Positions 17,287 through 25,628 of a stretch of DNA of 64,000 nt are shown in pieces (position 1 is the first letter of the stretch; every line of letters starts with the position of its first letter). The notes beneath the pieces were generated by a model. That model worked only from the letters and a program-made list of their open reading frames with translations, had not been told where the DNA came from and searched no databases. A program made the position numbers and the translations under genes. Origin of the DNA: SKW197 sp049970095 (lineage in GTDB: Archaea; Thermoplasmatota; Thermoplasmata; Lutacidiplasmatales; SKW197); the NCBI GenBank assembly GCA_049970095.1, contig JBMFNP010000002.1, positions 1-64,000 of the forward strand, read 5' to 3'.

Positions 17287-19230
17287 GAGCTTTTTTGCAA
17301 CACCTTCTACGCTTTCCTCTCTCCAGAGTTCTTTGTATCTTCTGATAAACCTTCGCACAAGATACCAAACAGCAAGCAACACCATGACGGTGGCCAGCAC
17401 TCCAATGCCTGCAAATACATACATTGCGTAATCGGGTTTCACAATCACTTTCACTGTAATATTGTAAACCGAATGTATGCTCTCACTATTGTCCTGAATA
17501 TTCATTAGAACTACCTTTATTGTTATGTTAAATGTTCTATTAGTAATTAACAGTGTATCTAACTTAAATGTGAGGGTTTCACTTGTGCCAATGTCAAATC
17601 TTTTTGTCATGAAAATAGAAGAATCTATGTATATTTCCACACCCACACTAAAAATAGAATATCTGGCACGATTGAGGAGTGTTATGCTTCCTTCAATAAC
17701 CTCTCCCTCTCCCAGTTTAACTGCAACTTCTCTGTTCATTTCAAGTTTTTCATTTTTAAGGTGGTTTCCGAGCGTGAGATAAACTTCAAGTTCAACTGCA
17801 ACACAGATTGTAAAATTTTTTCTCTCCGCTTCTCCGTCTGCATTGCAATCCAGCAGAATACGATGGTATCCACCAGTTTTCGGAATCCATGTAAAGGTGA
17901 CATTGTATTCCCTATTTGCAATGGTATTTTCAAGGAGTGTATGACCAATGATTTCATTTCCCTGCCCCGCATCATGGGTGAGATTCAGTTCAATTTTTGA
18001 GTTTGCAGCAACGCTCAGAACACCAATAGTGAAGGTTACCGTCTGATTAATCTCTGGTAATCTTGGAGAATACTCTACATATGCTATCTCTATATTTTTT
18101 ACCCCATACAGCAGCACCTTACCAGGTGAAATTTCCTGAATCCCAGATTCTGTTGTAATAAAAACCTCTTTGAGGGTATTGGGCATCCTATAAAACATCA
18201 CTGAATTTGAGTTTCCGAGGTCTGTCATCTCTTTTTCACCCCTGAATTTTACTGCACCTGTTCCTATATCCACAATATAGACATATCCATCATAGGTGGT
18301 GCACCCGATGTCCTTTACCCCATCCCCCTCAAAGTCCCCGATTGCCACACCAAAGATCTGGTTCTGGCATATATGCAGTGTGGTTGTTCCACCCGCACCT
18401 GCACCCAAACCTCCCACCTTAATAATCCATATGTTTCCGTCACCACTACCAGCAATTATTTCATCCACGCCGTCTCCATCAATGTCATCCACCGCCAATG
18501 CAGATAAAATTCCGGGTATGTACGGGCTTATAAACTTCTGTGTAAATTGCCCATGTTGGTAATCCAGAACACGCACAGTGCTCTCAGTATTTCCGCGCCA
18601 GTCCACAAAAACAATGTCTTTTCTTCCGTCTCCGTCTACATCACCCACGCTCACCTCAAAAACCGCATCAGGAGTCATTGTTATACCCTTCGTGAAAAGA
18701 ATACCAGCGTTATAGGTATAAACTCCAATACTTGCGGTGCCGGTCCCTACAATAATCTCATTTATTCCATCGCCGTCAATGTCAACTATCTGTAATCCGA
18801 AGATTGCGCCGTTTGTAAAGTGCGACTTATCCCAGTCAAGCAACACATCGTTTGTCAGTGCATCTACTATGGAAAGATGCCCATCGTGGGTCGCGATTGC
18901 AATTTCAGGTCTTGCATCACCAGTAACATTACCCACAGCAATCTTTCTGACATTGCCACTAAGGATGGGTGATTCCCATACTCTGGTGCCATTTTCAAGA
19001 GAGAAACCATAAACACGGTCTGCAGAACCTGCAAGTACCACTGTGTGTTCATCCCCAAAAATATTGCCTGCAGCGATGCCCCAGCAGTATGGAGAAATGT
19101 CCTCACTTACCCATTTTGGAGAAATCAGTCTAACAGACAGTTGCCCTGAGGATGTTTGTGTGGCTGGAGTGAAAATAGATAACAGGATGATCAGAAAGAT
19201 GAGCAACTGTACACCCTTCGCTGATGCCAT
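17281..19230 (-). CDS. Membrane-anchored FG-GAP/VCBS beta-propeller protein
   Basis: A secreted 649-residue protein. The signal peptide is MASAKGVQLLIFLIILLSIF. Residues about 50-370 hold repeated FG-GAP blades with Ca-binding cores such as DIDGDGINEIIVG, DVDGDGRKDIVF, DIDGDGVDEIIAG and DFEGDGVKDIG. Ig/CARDB-like domains follow (IEIAYVEYSPRLPEINQTVT), then a membrane helix (YAMYVFAGIGVLATVMVLLAV) and a basic tail. ATG 19230 lies about 25 bases from a TATA-like box; the longer upstream frame has no signal sequence. It is probably an adhesion or ligand-binding surface protein. Confidence 0.8.
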   Translation of the reverse strand: MASAKGVQLLIFLIILLSIFTPATQTSSGQLSVRLISPKWVSEDISPYCWGIAAGNIFGDEHTVVLAGSADRVYGFSLENGTRVWESPILSGNVRKIAVGNVTGDARPEIAIATHDGHLSIVDALTNDVLLDWDKSHFTNGAIFGLQIVDIDGDGINEIIVGTGTASIGVYTYNAGILFTKGITMTPDAVFEVSVGDVDGDGRKDIVFVDWRGNTESTVRVLDYQHGQFTQKFISPYIPGILSALAVDDIDGDGVDEIIAGSGDGNIWIIKVGGLGAGAGGTTTLHICQNQIFGVAIGDFEGDGVKDIGCTTYDGYVYIVDIGTGAVKFRGEKEMTDLGNSNSVMFYRMPNTLKEVFITTESGIQEISPGKVLLYGVKNIEIAYVEYSPRLPEINQTVTFTIGVLSVAANSKIELNLTHDAGQGNEIIGHTLLENTIANREYNVTFTWIPKTGGYHRILLDCNADGEAERKNFTICVAVELEVYLTLGNHLKNEKLEMNREVAVKLGEGEVIEGSITLLNRARYSIFSVGVEIYIDSSIFMTKRFDIGTSETLTFKLDTLLITNRTFNITIKVVLMNIQDNSESIHSVYNITVKVIVKPDYAMYVFAGIGVLATVMVLLAVWYLVRRFIRRYKELWREESVEGVAKKLS

Positions 19231-19248
19231 ACTTACTGTTAAGAAAAT

Positions 19249-19282
19249 CATATATAAAATCTGTTTGGAAACTTTTATATCC
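19249..19282. promoter_or_regulatory. Divergent promoter pair
   Basis: The sequence catatataaaatc (19249-19261) sits about 25 bases from ATG 19230 for the minus-strand propeller gene, suggesting leaderless transcription. The sequence acttttatatcc (19271-19282) faces the ribosomal genes and would leave a leader of about 50 bases before the L1 start. That leader contains a short GAGG/CCTC hairpin near 19314-19325. An L1-binding autoregulatory site is conceivable but not shown. Confidence 0.45.
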
Positions 19283-19352
19283 ATGCACGATTTTGGAGAG
19301 ATGCCCATGTAGAAGAGGATCCCCTCGGAACCACTACAGGGTAGGTGATAAA

Positions 19353-19994
19353 TTGGCAAACGAAGAAGTCCTAGAAATAGTAAAGAAGATGCTGGAAGAA
19401 TCTCCAAAACGCAAGTTCACAGAAAGTGTAGAACTAGCAGTAAATCTGAAAAATATTGACCTGAAAAACCAGAAGAATAAAATTGATGAGGATGTTATTC
19501 TGCCAAAAGGCAGAGGAAAGAACATAAAAATTGGTGTTTTTGGCAGTGGGGAGTTTGCACTGAAAGCTAAGAATGCAAATGCAGACATTGTCATCACTCC
19601 TGAGGAAATTGAGGCTATTGCCTCGGATAAAAGAAAAGCCAAGAAATTAGCAGGTGAGATCACATACTTTATTGCAGAAGCACCCCTGATGATTACAATC
19701 GGTAAGCGCCTTGGTCCCATCCTGGCACCTCGTGGAAAAATGCCAAGGCCATTACCTCCAGCTGCAGATCCCGCTCCTGTTATACAGAATCTGAGAAGAA
19801 CAGTAAAAATAAGGACAAAAGAGAAGCCCACATTCCATGTGGTTGTGGGGAGCAGGGAGATGAAACCAGAAGATATTGCTGAGAACATTGAAACTGTGGT
19901 GAACAGGGTGGTCTCAAAACTGGAGAAAGGCAAGCACAACATTGACTCAGTTTATGTAAAGACCACGATGGGCCCCGCCTATAAAATAATGTGA
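19353..19994 (+). CDS. rpl1: Ribosomal protein L1
   Basis: The 213-residue 50S protein of the L1 stalk; archaeal L1 also represses its own operon by binding its mRNA. Motifs include RGKNIKIGVFGSGEFAL, KRLGPILAPRGKMPRPLPP, and the final DSVYVKTTMGPAYKIM. The start is TTG 19353, because LANEEVLEIVKKML is the conserved N terminus and aggtgat precedes it with good spacing; no in-frame ATG fits. It heads the L1-L10-L12 operon. L11 is not adjacent. Confidence 0.93.
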   Translation: MANEEVLEIVKKMLEESPKRKFTESVELAVNLKNIDLKNQKNKIDEDVILPKGRGKNIKIGVFGSGEFALKAKNANADIVITPEEIEAIASDKRKAKKLAGEITYFIAEAPLMITIGKRLGPILAPRGKMPRPLPPAADPAPVIQNLRRTVKIRTKEKPTFHVVVGSREMKPEDIAENIETVVNRVVSKLEKGKHNIDSVYVKTTMGPAYKIM

Positions 19995-20004
19995 GGTGAA
20001 TTTA

Positions 20005-20994
20005 ATGGCACATGTAGCAAAATGGAAAATTGAAAAGGTTGAAGAACTAAAAACTAAAATTCAGAGTAAGAGGGTTGTCGGGGTGGTGAACATTGCAGGA
20101 CTGCCCTCGCCCCAACTCCAGCAGATGCGGAAAAATCTCAGGGGGAAGGCAGAGATCGTTGTAAGCAGGAATGCTATTCTCTCCCATGCTCTTGAAAAGA
20201 GTGGCAAATCAAATGTCTCAAAACTCGCTGAATACATTCAGGCACAAACTGGCTTGATTCTCTCAAATGAGAATCCTTTTAAACTGTACAAATATCTAGA
20301 GGCAACAAAAACTAAGGCTCCTGCAAAGGGTGGAGAGATTGCCCCGGAGGACATAATAATTAAGGCGATGGAAACACCATTCAAACCAGGACCAATTGTC
20401 TCCGAACTGCAAAAAGCAGGGCTGGCAGCTGCAATTGAGGGCGGAAAAGTTGTCATAAAGAAGGATAAAGTTCTGGTGAAGGCTGGAGAAGTTATCACAA
20501 AGGAAAATGCACAGCTCCTTGCAAAGCTTGGAATTACACCCCTTACAATTGGACTGGATCTACGCGCGGTGCTTGAAGAGGGTATAGTTTATCCAAAGGA
20601 AAGCCTTGCGATTTCGCAGGAGGAAATCCTTGGACAGTTTGTTACTGCTTCTATCCGCGCACGGCAGTTTGCAGTCCAGATTGCTTACATTACCAGAGAA
20701 ACTGTAAGCCCAATATTAGCAAAGGGTTTCAGGCAGGGTATTGCCATTGTGACAAGGACTGGTTATCCTGCAAGAGGTGCAATTGAACATCTCATCAGGA
20801 AGGCACACATGGACATGCTTGCAGTAGCTGCACTTGTACCTGAGGTTGCAGGTGATGTTTTGAAGAATGTGGCTGTAGTCCAGCCAACCAGCTCCGGCGT
20901 CCATGGTGCCGGAGAGGGAAGCGAACAGAAAGAGGAGAAGAAGGAACCAAAAGAAGAAGATGTGGCTGCAGGTTTAAGTTCATTGTTCGGCTAG
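20005..20994 (+). CDS. rpl10: Ribosomal protein L10 (P0)
   Basis: The 329-residue archaeal P0 stalk base that binds 23S rRNA and several L12 dimers. The rRNA-binding domain includes VVGVVNIAGLPSPQLQQMRK and EIVVSRNAILSHALEKS; the archaeal insertion and helical spine follow. The final KEEDVAAGLSSLFG nearly matches the tail of L12, the site that recruits translational GTPases. ATG 20005 follows gtgaggtga; the upstream GTG 19996 is less likely. Confidence 0.95.
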   Translation: MAHVAKWKIEKVEELKTKIQSKRVVGVVNIAGLPSPQLQQMRKNLRGKAEIVVSRNAILSHALEKSGKSNVSKLAEYIQAQTGLILSNENPFKLYKYLEATKTKAPAKGGEIAPEDIIIKAMETPFKPGPIVSELQKAGLAAAIEGGKVVIKKDKVLVKAGEVITKENAQLLAKLGITPLTIGLDLRAVLEEGIVYPKESLAISQEEILGQFVTASIRARQFAVQIAYITRETVSPILAKGFRQGIAIVTRTGYPARGAIEHLIRKAHMDMLAVAALVPEVAGDVLKNVAVVQPTSSGVHGAGEGSEQKEEKKEPKEEDVAAGLSSLFG

Positions 20995-21016
20995 AAAAAA
21001 CAAGGAGGTAATGAAA

Positions 21017-21334
21017 ATGGAATATGTGTATAGCGCATTGCTGCTACATGCTCTGGGAAAACCGATTAACGAAGAGAACATAGCGAATGTGATTAAAGCC
21101 GCTGGTGCTGAACCAGATATGACAAAGATAAAGGCACTCACAGCCTCGCTGGAAGGCGTGGATATTGCAAAGATTCTGGAGAGCGCAAGTGCGATGCCAG
21201 TAGCGGCGGCATCTGCACCAGCATCAGGTGGAGAGAAAAAGGAAGAGAAAAAAGAGGAAAAGAAAGAGGAGAAGAAGGAAGAAAAGCCAAAAGAAGAAGA
21301 TGTGGCTGCGGGATTGGGTGCACTCTTCGGTTAA
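21017..21334 (+). CDS. rpl12: Ribosomal protein L12 (P1)
   Basis: A 105-residue archaeal stalk protein. The dimerising N-terminal helical domain starts MEYVYSALLLHALGKPINE; then come an Ala-rich hinge (AMPVAAASAPASGG), a charged Lys-Glu run at about 75-95, and the GTPase-binding tail KEEDVAAGLGALFG. ATG 21017 is preferred over ATG 21011 because ggaggt at 21004-21009 then has seven-base spacing. It ends the operon and converges on the DNA ligase gene. Confidence 0.95.
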   Translation: MEYVYSALLLHALGKPINEENIANVIKAAGAEPDMTKIKALTASLEGVDIAKILESASAMPVAAASAPASGGEKKEEKKEEKKEEKKEEKPKEEDVAAGLGALFG

Positions 21335-21336
21335 AC

Positions 21337-23112
21337 TCAATCCCCAATCTTTTTCAATTGTTTTCTGTACATCTCAATTATTTCTCTGGTTGTGGTAGTG
21401 TCAGTTGCGCTCTTATCCTCTCTCCATCTACCCGTGAATCTCGGGAAGCGCACAGCAATTCCTGCTCCTTTGCGCACCACATCAAAGCCGCATGTGTGTA
21501 CGGGGCTGAGAGTAAGCTCTGCACCCCGCACCTCAACAACAACTTCTGGTAAAAACCAAAAATCTGGTTCAATTTTGGATATCACATTTTCAGGCTTTTT
21601 TGCCACCACAAATGGCTTGAACTTTTTCGGAAGATCAGAAAGTGTTGCATCGTCAAATCCTGTGCCAAGTTTGCATATTGTTTCAAACATTTGAGTATCT
21701 GAGTTATAAACACCGGTGAGCAATGCCCCATATGTGCCCGCCCTCCTGCCTCTTCCTGCAAATGCACCCAGCACAACAAGATCTAGAGTGTCTGTGAGCT
21801 CTGACTTATATTCTCGCTTGTATTTAAGCCACAGAAAACCCCGTTTTCCAGGTTTGTAAATGCTTTCTGGCGCAATGGATTTTGCCATTATTCCCTCACA
21901 TCCGACACCGATGGCTTCATTGAAAAAAATCTCGCACTTTTCTCTGGAATCCACGAGAAGCATTTTTGAGAGTTTCACATGTTCTGTTTCCCTGATTGCA
22001 GAAGCCAGAGCATTTCTTCTGAGCATATAATCTGATTTAAGGTACTCCTTATCATTGAGGTAAAGACAATCAAAGAGATAGATGCGCACGGGAATCTCGG
22101 AGATTGCGGTTTCAATTTCGTGTTTTCTTCCCCGTCTTTTTGAAACTTCCTGGAATGGTAACATTTCCTCAGTTGCAGGGTCATATGGTACACATTCGCC
22201 CTCAAAAATTCCGTTTTTTGCAGCAAACGCTTCTTTCAGAGATTCAATAAGGTCTGGAAACTGGGTAGTGAGATCCTCAAGGCGCCTTGAATAGAGTTTT
22301 ATGTGCCCATCTGGAAAGATGTGCGCCTGTATCCGCAAACCATCGTATTTGTACTCTGCGGCAAACCTTTCTCCCATTCTTTCAAAAATTTCCTCAAAAC
22401 TTGCAGCCCTTTCAGCCAGCATTGCGCGGATTGGCACTCCAATTTTTAGCCCTATCTTCTTGATTCCCCCAAATCCTTCTGTAGCAAGCGTTTTTGCGAT
22501 GAGCCCGATATCGGAACATACATTGTACTTATCCTCCACAATCTCCCTTGCTTCAATCTTTTCTTTCTGAGAGATGAATACTGTTGCCAGAGCATCCAGA
22601 ATTGTGCTTTCTGCAATCCCCAATCTCAACTTTCCTGAGAGTATTCTTGCAATGTATCTTGCCTCCAAAGGTTCGGCATCATGAAAAAGTTCTGCAATTA
22701 ATTTGAGTTTCAGATCCTGGGAGCCTGCACCTGTGCTTTCTGCCACTTTGCACAGCGCATGATACACCTTTTCAATTGTAAGGATTTCCCTGAAAAGAGA
22801 TTCTTGCTTTTTCTGCTGGATTATTTCCTCACCTGCTCTGCCAATATCTCCAAAATTCTTCATTATCTGGTTTACCCTCTCCTGTTTAAGTCCAGAAGCA
22901 AGCGCAAGTGCACGGAGAATAAGTGCTTCTGCAATCCCCAGTTCCACACCTATAAAATCAGGGTAAATTTTTCCTTGAAGGAGATAACATACATGGTGTA
23001 TTTCCTCTGGCGCAAGAGTTTTAAACAGTTCTCCAAGTGTGGATGTGATCTCAGTTCTTTTTGTGGTTTTTTCAATGCGTTCAAAATAGCCAGCAAGCTC
23101 AAGAAAGTTCAA
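21337..23112 (-). CDS. lig: ATP-dependent DNA ligase
   Basis: A 591-residue replicative ligase. The N-terminal DNA-binding domain covers about 1-215, with the RILSGKLRLGIAESTIL segment. The nucleotidyltransferase motif I is EYKYDGLR with adenylated Lys255. Later motifs include GIFEGECVPYD, EGIMAKS and GFLWLKYKREY, and the OB-fold domain ends near GRWREDKSA. The start is TTG 23112, overlapping the rpe stop as TTGA after a run of six G; this coupling makes the unusual start believable. It is co-transcribed with rpe. Confidence 0.95.
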   Translation of the reverse strand: MNFLELAGYFERIEKTTKRTEITSTLGELFKTLAPEEIHHVCYLLQGKIYPDFIGVELGIAEALILRALALASGLKQERVNQIMKNFGDIGRAGEEIIQQKKQESLFREILTIEKVYHALCKVAESTGAGSQDLKLKLIAELFHDAEPLEARYIARILSGKLRLGIAESTILDALATVFISQKEKIEAREIVEDKYNVCSDIGLIAKTLATEGFGGIKKIGLKIGVPIRAMLAERAASFEEIFERMGERFAAEYKYDGLRIQAHIFPDGHIKLYSRRLEDLTTQFPDLIESLKEAFAAKNGIFEGECVPYDPATEEMLPFQEVSKRRGRKHEIETAISEIPVRIYLFDCLYLNDKEYLKSDYMLRRNALASAIRETEHVKLSKMLLVDSREKCEIFFNEAIGVGCEGIMAKSIAPESIYKPGKRGFLWLKYKREYKSELTDTLDLVVLGAFAGRGRRAGTYGALLTGVYNSDTQMFETICKLGTGFDDATLSDLPKKFKPFVVAKKPENVISKIEPDFWFLPEVVVEVRGAELTLSPVHTCGFDVVRKGAGIAVRFPRFTGRWREDKSATDTTTTREIIEMYRKQLKKIGD

Positions 23113-23780
23113 ACAGACCCCCCTGTAACTGCTCTGAGTTTTCTGATTTTATCCATATCTGGCATTCCATTCACAAAAATTCCATTACCAGAAACCAGAA
23201 GATTTGCACCATTTTTTACAGTTAGAGTTGCAGTGTCTGCGTTTATTCCGCCATCAACTGCAATATCTATCTGCTTGCCAGAGCGGTCGACCATTTTCCT
23301 GATTTCCAGAATTTTCGGAAGCACACTTTCTATAAATTTCTGTCCTCCAAAGCCAGGGAAAACGCACATCACCACGATTTCATCCACTATTTGAAGGTAG
23401 GGCTCAATTGCATTTGCATCTGTATCTGGATTTAGGGCAATTCCAGACTTTATTCCACTCTCCCTTATGGTTTTTAGCAGGCTGAAAATATTCTCAGAGC
23501 ATTCTACATGCACCGAAATCAGATTTGCTCCTGCATCTGCAAATGCTGGAATGAATATTGAGGGATTTGTGAGCATAAGGTGCACATAAAATTCTTTCTG
23601 GGAGTATTTTCTGAGGGCTTTTACAACATGAGGACCGAATGTGAGGTTGGGCACAAAGTGTCCATCCATTATGTCAATGTGGAACAAATCAACATCTGTG
23701 CATCTGTCCAGTGTAGAAAACACTTCTGCAAGCCGTGATGGATCTGCGGAAAGAATAGATGGTGCAATCTTAACCCTCAT
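23109..23780 (-). CDS. rpe: Ribulose-phosphate 3-epimerase
   Basis: A 223-residue TIM-barrel enzyme that interconverts ribulose-5-phosphate and xylulose-5-phosphate. Motifs include KIAPSILSADPSRL, LFHIDIMDGHFVPNLTFG, HLMLTNPSIFIPAFADAG, VMCVFPGFGGQKF and IAVDGGINADTA, with the metal-binding His and Asp residues present. A TATA-like aaatatttaaaa at 23800-23811 lies about 26 bases upstream, fitting a leaderless transcript. It overlaps lig by four bases. Confidence 0.93.
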   Translation of the reverse strand: MRVKIAPSILSADPSRLAEVFSTLDRCTDVDLFHIDIMDGHFVPNLTFGPHVVKALRKYSQKEFYVHLMLTNPSIFIPAFADAGANLISVHVECSENIFSLLKTIRESGIKSGIALNPDTDANAIEPYLQIVDEIVVMCVFPGFGGQKFIESVLPKILEIRKMVDRSGKQIDIAVDGGINADTATLTVKNGANLLVSGNGIFVNGMPDMDKIRKLRAVTGGSV

Positions 23781-23820
23781 TGTTAGGAAATAACAGGGGA
23801 AATATTTAAAAATGAGGTTT

Positions 23821-23898
23821 GGGGTGAGAGATGTAGAAATCTTGGTAGGTACTACCGGAAAATTTTAAGATAACCTATACATTTTTCTACACCCCTCC
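23821..23898. repeat. Inverted-repeat element, copy A1
   Basis: The ends ggggtg...tgtagaaa and tttctacacccctcc are imperfect inverted repeats. Inside is GGTAG-GTA-CTACC (23844-23856), then a stretch at 23855-23887 whose 33 bases are identical to 54721-54753. The element lies between the divergent rpe and rps6e genes and ends shortly before the A+T-rich promoter of rps6e. It looks like a miniature inverted-repeat element; a shared regulatory site is the alternative. Confidence 0.65.
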
Positions 23899-23950
23899 AA
23901 CAAGAAAAGTATTAAATAGAAATGCGTTTTCAATCTTGGTTGGTGAAAAG

Positions 23951-24379
23951 ATGGCAGAATTCCGAGCAAATGTGTCGGTAGAAGGAAAAACATATGCACT
24001 CCCAGTATGGGGTAACTATGCCAATTCGCTGATTGGAAAGAAAATCGGGGATGAGGTTGATGGCATATTTGTAGGGCTACCTGGCTATAAATTGCTGATT
24101 ACTGGTGGTTCTGATAATGCTGGTTTTCCAATGCGAAAAGATATTCACGGGGCAAAACGCGTAAAAGTGCTGTTGAGCGAAAGTACTGGTTTTCATCCTG
24201 ATAAGAAGGGTTTAAGAAAAAAAGTGTCTGTTAGAGGAAATACAATCTCTCCAGATATTGTACAGATAAATTTCAAGGTAATTGCAAAGGGACCACACGC
24301 AATTGAAACCCTTGTAGCAGAGGCAAAGAAGAGGTATGAGGGAGAAAGAGACAAAAAAGAAGAAAAACCAAAGAAATGA
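23951..24379 (+). CDS. rps6e: Ribosomal protein S6e
   Basis: A 142-residue small-subunit protein shared by archaea and eukaryotes. It has MAEFRANVSVEGKTYALPVW at the N terminus, IGKKIGDEVDGIFVGLPGYKL, ITGGSDNAGFPMRKDI and KRVKVLLSESTGFHPDKKG, with a charged Lys/Glu tail. ATG 23951 is preferred over TTG 23936 because ggttggtg precedes it. It is followed by aIF2-gamma, an arrangement common in archaea. Confidence 0.95.
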   Translation: MAEFRANVSVEGKTYALPVWGNYANSLIGKKIGDEVDGIFVGLPGYKLLITGGSDNAGFPMRKDIHGAKRVKVLLSESTGFHPDKKGLRKKVSVRGNTISPDIVQINFKVIAKGPHAIETLVAEAKKRYEGERDKKEEKPKK

Positions 24380-24390
24380 GGTAAAGGAAA

Positions 24391-25623
24391 ATGAAGGTGC
24401 ATGTACAGCCAGAATTGAATATTGGAATTGTGGGGCATGTGGACCATGGAAAAACCACCCTCACATATGCGCTAACCAGGGAACGCACAGACAGATTGTC
24501 AGAGGAACGGAAAAGAGGAATCACTATCCGCCTGGGTTATGCGGATACTGAATTTTATGAATGCCCAAACTGTGAGGGATTAGATAAATACTCAAATTCA
24601 CAGACCTGCCCGAGATGTGGAAGCCAGACAAAATTTTTGAGGGCTGTGTCTTTTGTGGATGCCCCAGGTCATGAAAGCCTGATGGCAACCGTGCTCTCTG
24701 GTGCCGCAATAATGAATGGAGCACTTTTGATTATTTCTGCCGACGAACGCTGTCCTCAGCCGCAGACAAAAGAACATCTTATTGCACTACAGATTGCAAA
24801 TGTGAAAAATGTAGTAGTAGTGCAGACCAAGATTGACCTTGTTTCCCCAGAACGTGCAAAAGAAAGTTATATGGAAATTAGAAATTTTCTTAAGGGTACA
24901 TTTGCTGAGAATGCACCCGTGATTCCTGTTTCTGCTCACCATGGAATAAATCTGGAAGCCCTTATTTATGCAATCCAGAAGTATATTCCCTCTCCATCTT
25001 TTGATGCGACCAGAGCACCTAGAATGTATGTTGCCCGTTCGTTTGATGTCAACATGCCCGGAACACCCCCTGAAAAACTGGTAGGTGGTGTGGTGGGTGG
25101 CACAATTATGTGTGGAAAAATTGTAATTGGGGATGAAATTGAAATTGCACCCGGGAATCTAGAGATCGTGGAAAATCAGAAAGTCTACAATAACATAGTT
25201 TCAAAGGTTTGTTCGCTTTATGCTGGTGATCTGCCACTTACAGAAGCGAGACCAGGGGGACTAATTGCTCTGGGAACTGCGCTTGACCCCTTCCTCACAA
25301 AATCCGATTCGCTTTCAGGTAAGGTGTTGGGAAAACCTGGAACTCTACCAGAAATCAAGCACAAACTTCAGATGGAAGTCCATCTTTTAGAGAGGGTTGT
25401 GGGTACAACCTCGGAACTGAAGGTAGAGCGTCTCAAGAGCTCTGAAAACCTCATGCTCACAATCAATACAGCCAAAACAAGTGCCCTCATTACAAGCACT
25501 CGCGAGAATATTGTTGAGGTGAATCTTAAAGTTCCTGTTGCCTGCGAGGCGGGAGATCGTGTGGCTGTGAGCCGCAAGGTTGGAACAACCTGGCGCCTTA
25601 TTGGATACGGTATTGTCAAGTGA
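24391..25623 (+). CDS. eif2g: Translation initiation factor aIF2 gamma subunit
   Basis: The 410-residue GTPase core of aIF2, which brings initiator tRNA to the small subunit. G1 is GHVDHGKTTL (15-24), the effector region is ERKRGITIRLGYADT, the zinc knuckle uses C58, C61, C73 and C76, G3 is DAPGHE near 90, and the G4-like site is QTKIDL. Two beta-barrel domains complete the protein. aggt lies upstream of the ATG. It is co-transcribed with rps6e and the following FAD protein. Confidence 0.97.
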   Translation: MKVHVQPELNIGIVGHVDHGKTTLTYALTRERTDRLSEERKRGITIRLGYADTEFYECPNCEGLDKYSNSQTCPRCGSQTKFLRAVSFVDAPGHESLMATVLSGAAIMNGALLIISADERCPQPQTKEHLIALQIANVKNVVVVQTKIDLVSPERAKESYMEIRNFLKGTFAENAPVIPVSAHHGINLEALIYAIQKYIPSPSFDATRAPRMYVARSFDVNMPGTPPEKLVGGVVGGTIMCGKIVIGDEIEIAPGNLEIVENQKVYNNIVSKVCSLYAGDLPLTEARPGGLIALGTALDPFLTKSDSLSGKVLGKPGTLPEIKHKLQMEVHLLERVVGTTSELKVERLKSSENLMLTINTAKTSALITSTRENIVEVNLKVPVACEAGDRVAVSRKVGTTWRLIGYGIVK

Positions 25624-25628
25624 GATAC

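Noticed and set aside
19224..19352. Upstream extension of rpl1 by 43 codons
   Set aside because: It covers the divergent promoter region and lacks L1 similarity. TTG 19353 with an aggtgat ribosome-binding site fits the conserved N terminus.
19334..19942. A 202-codon minus-strand open frame inside rpl1
   Set aside because: It is antisense to a well-conserved ribosomal protein and has no recognisable domain.
21225..21295. A purine-rich repetitive stretch (gaagagaaaaaagagg type)
   Set aside because: It encodes the charged Lys/Glu linker of L12, not a tandem repeat or CRISPR array. No CRISPR-like repeat-spacer pattern was seen in the window.
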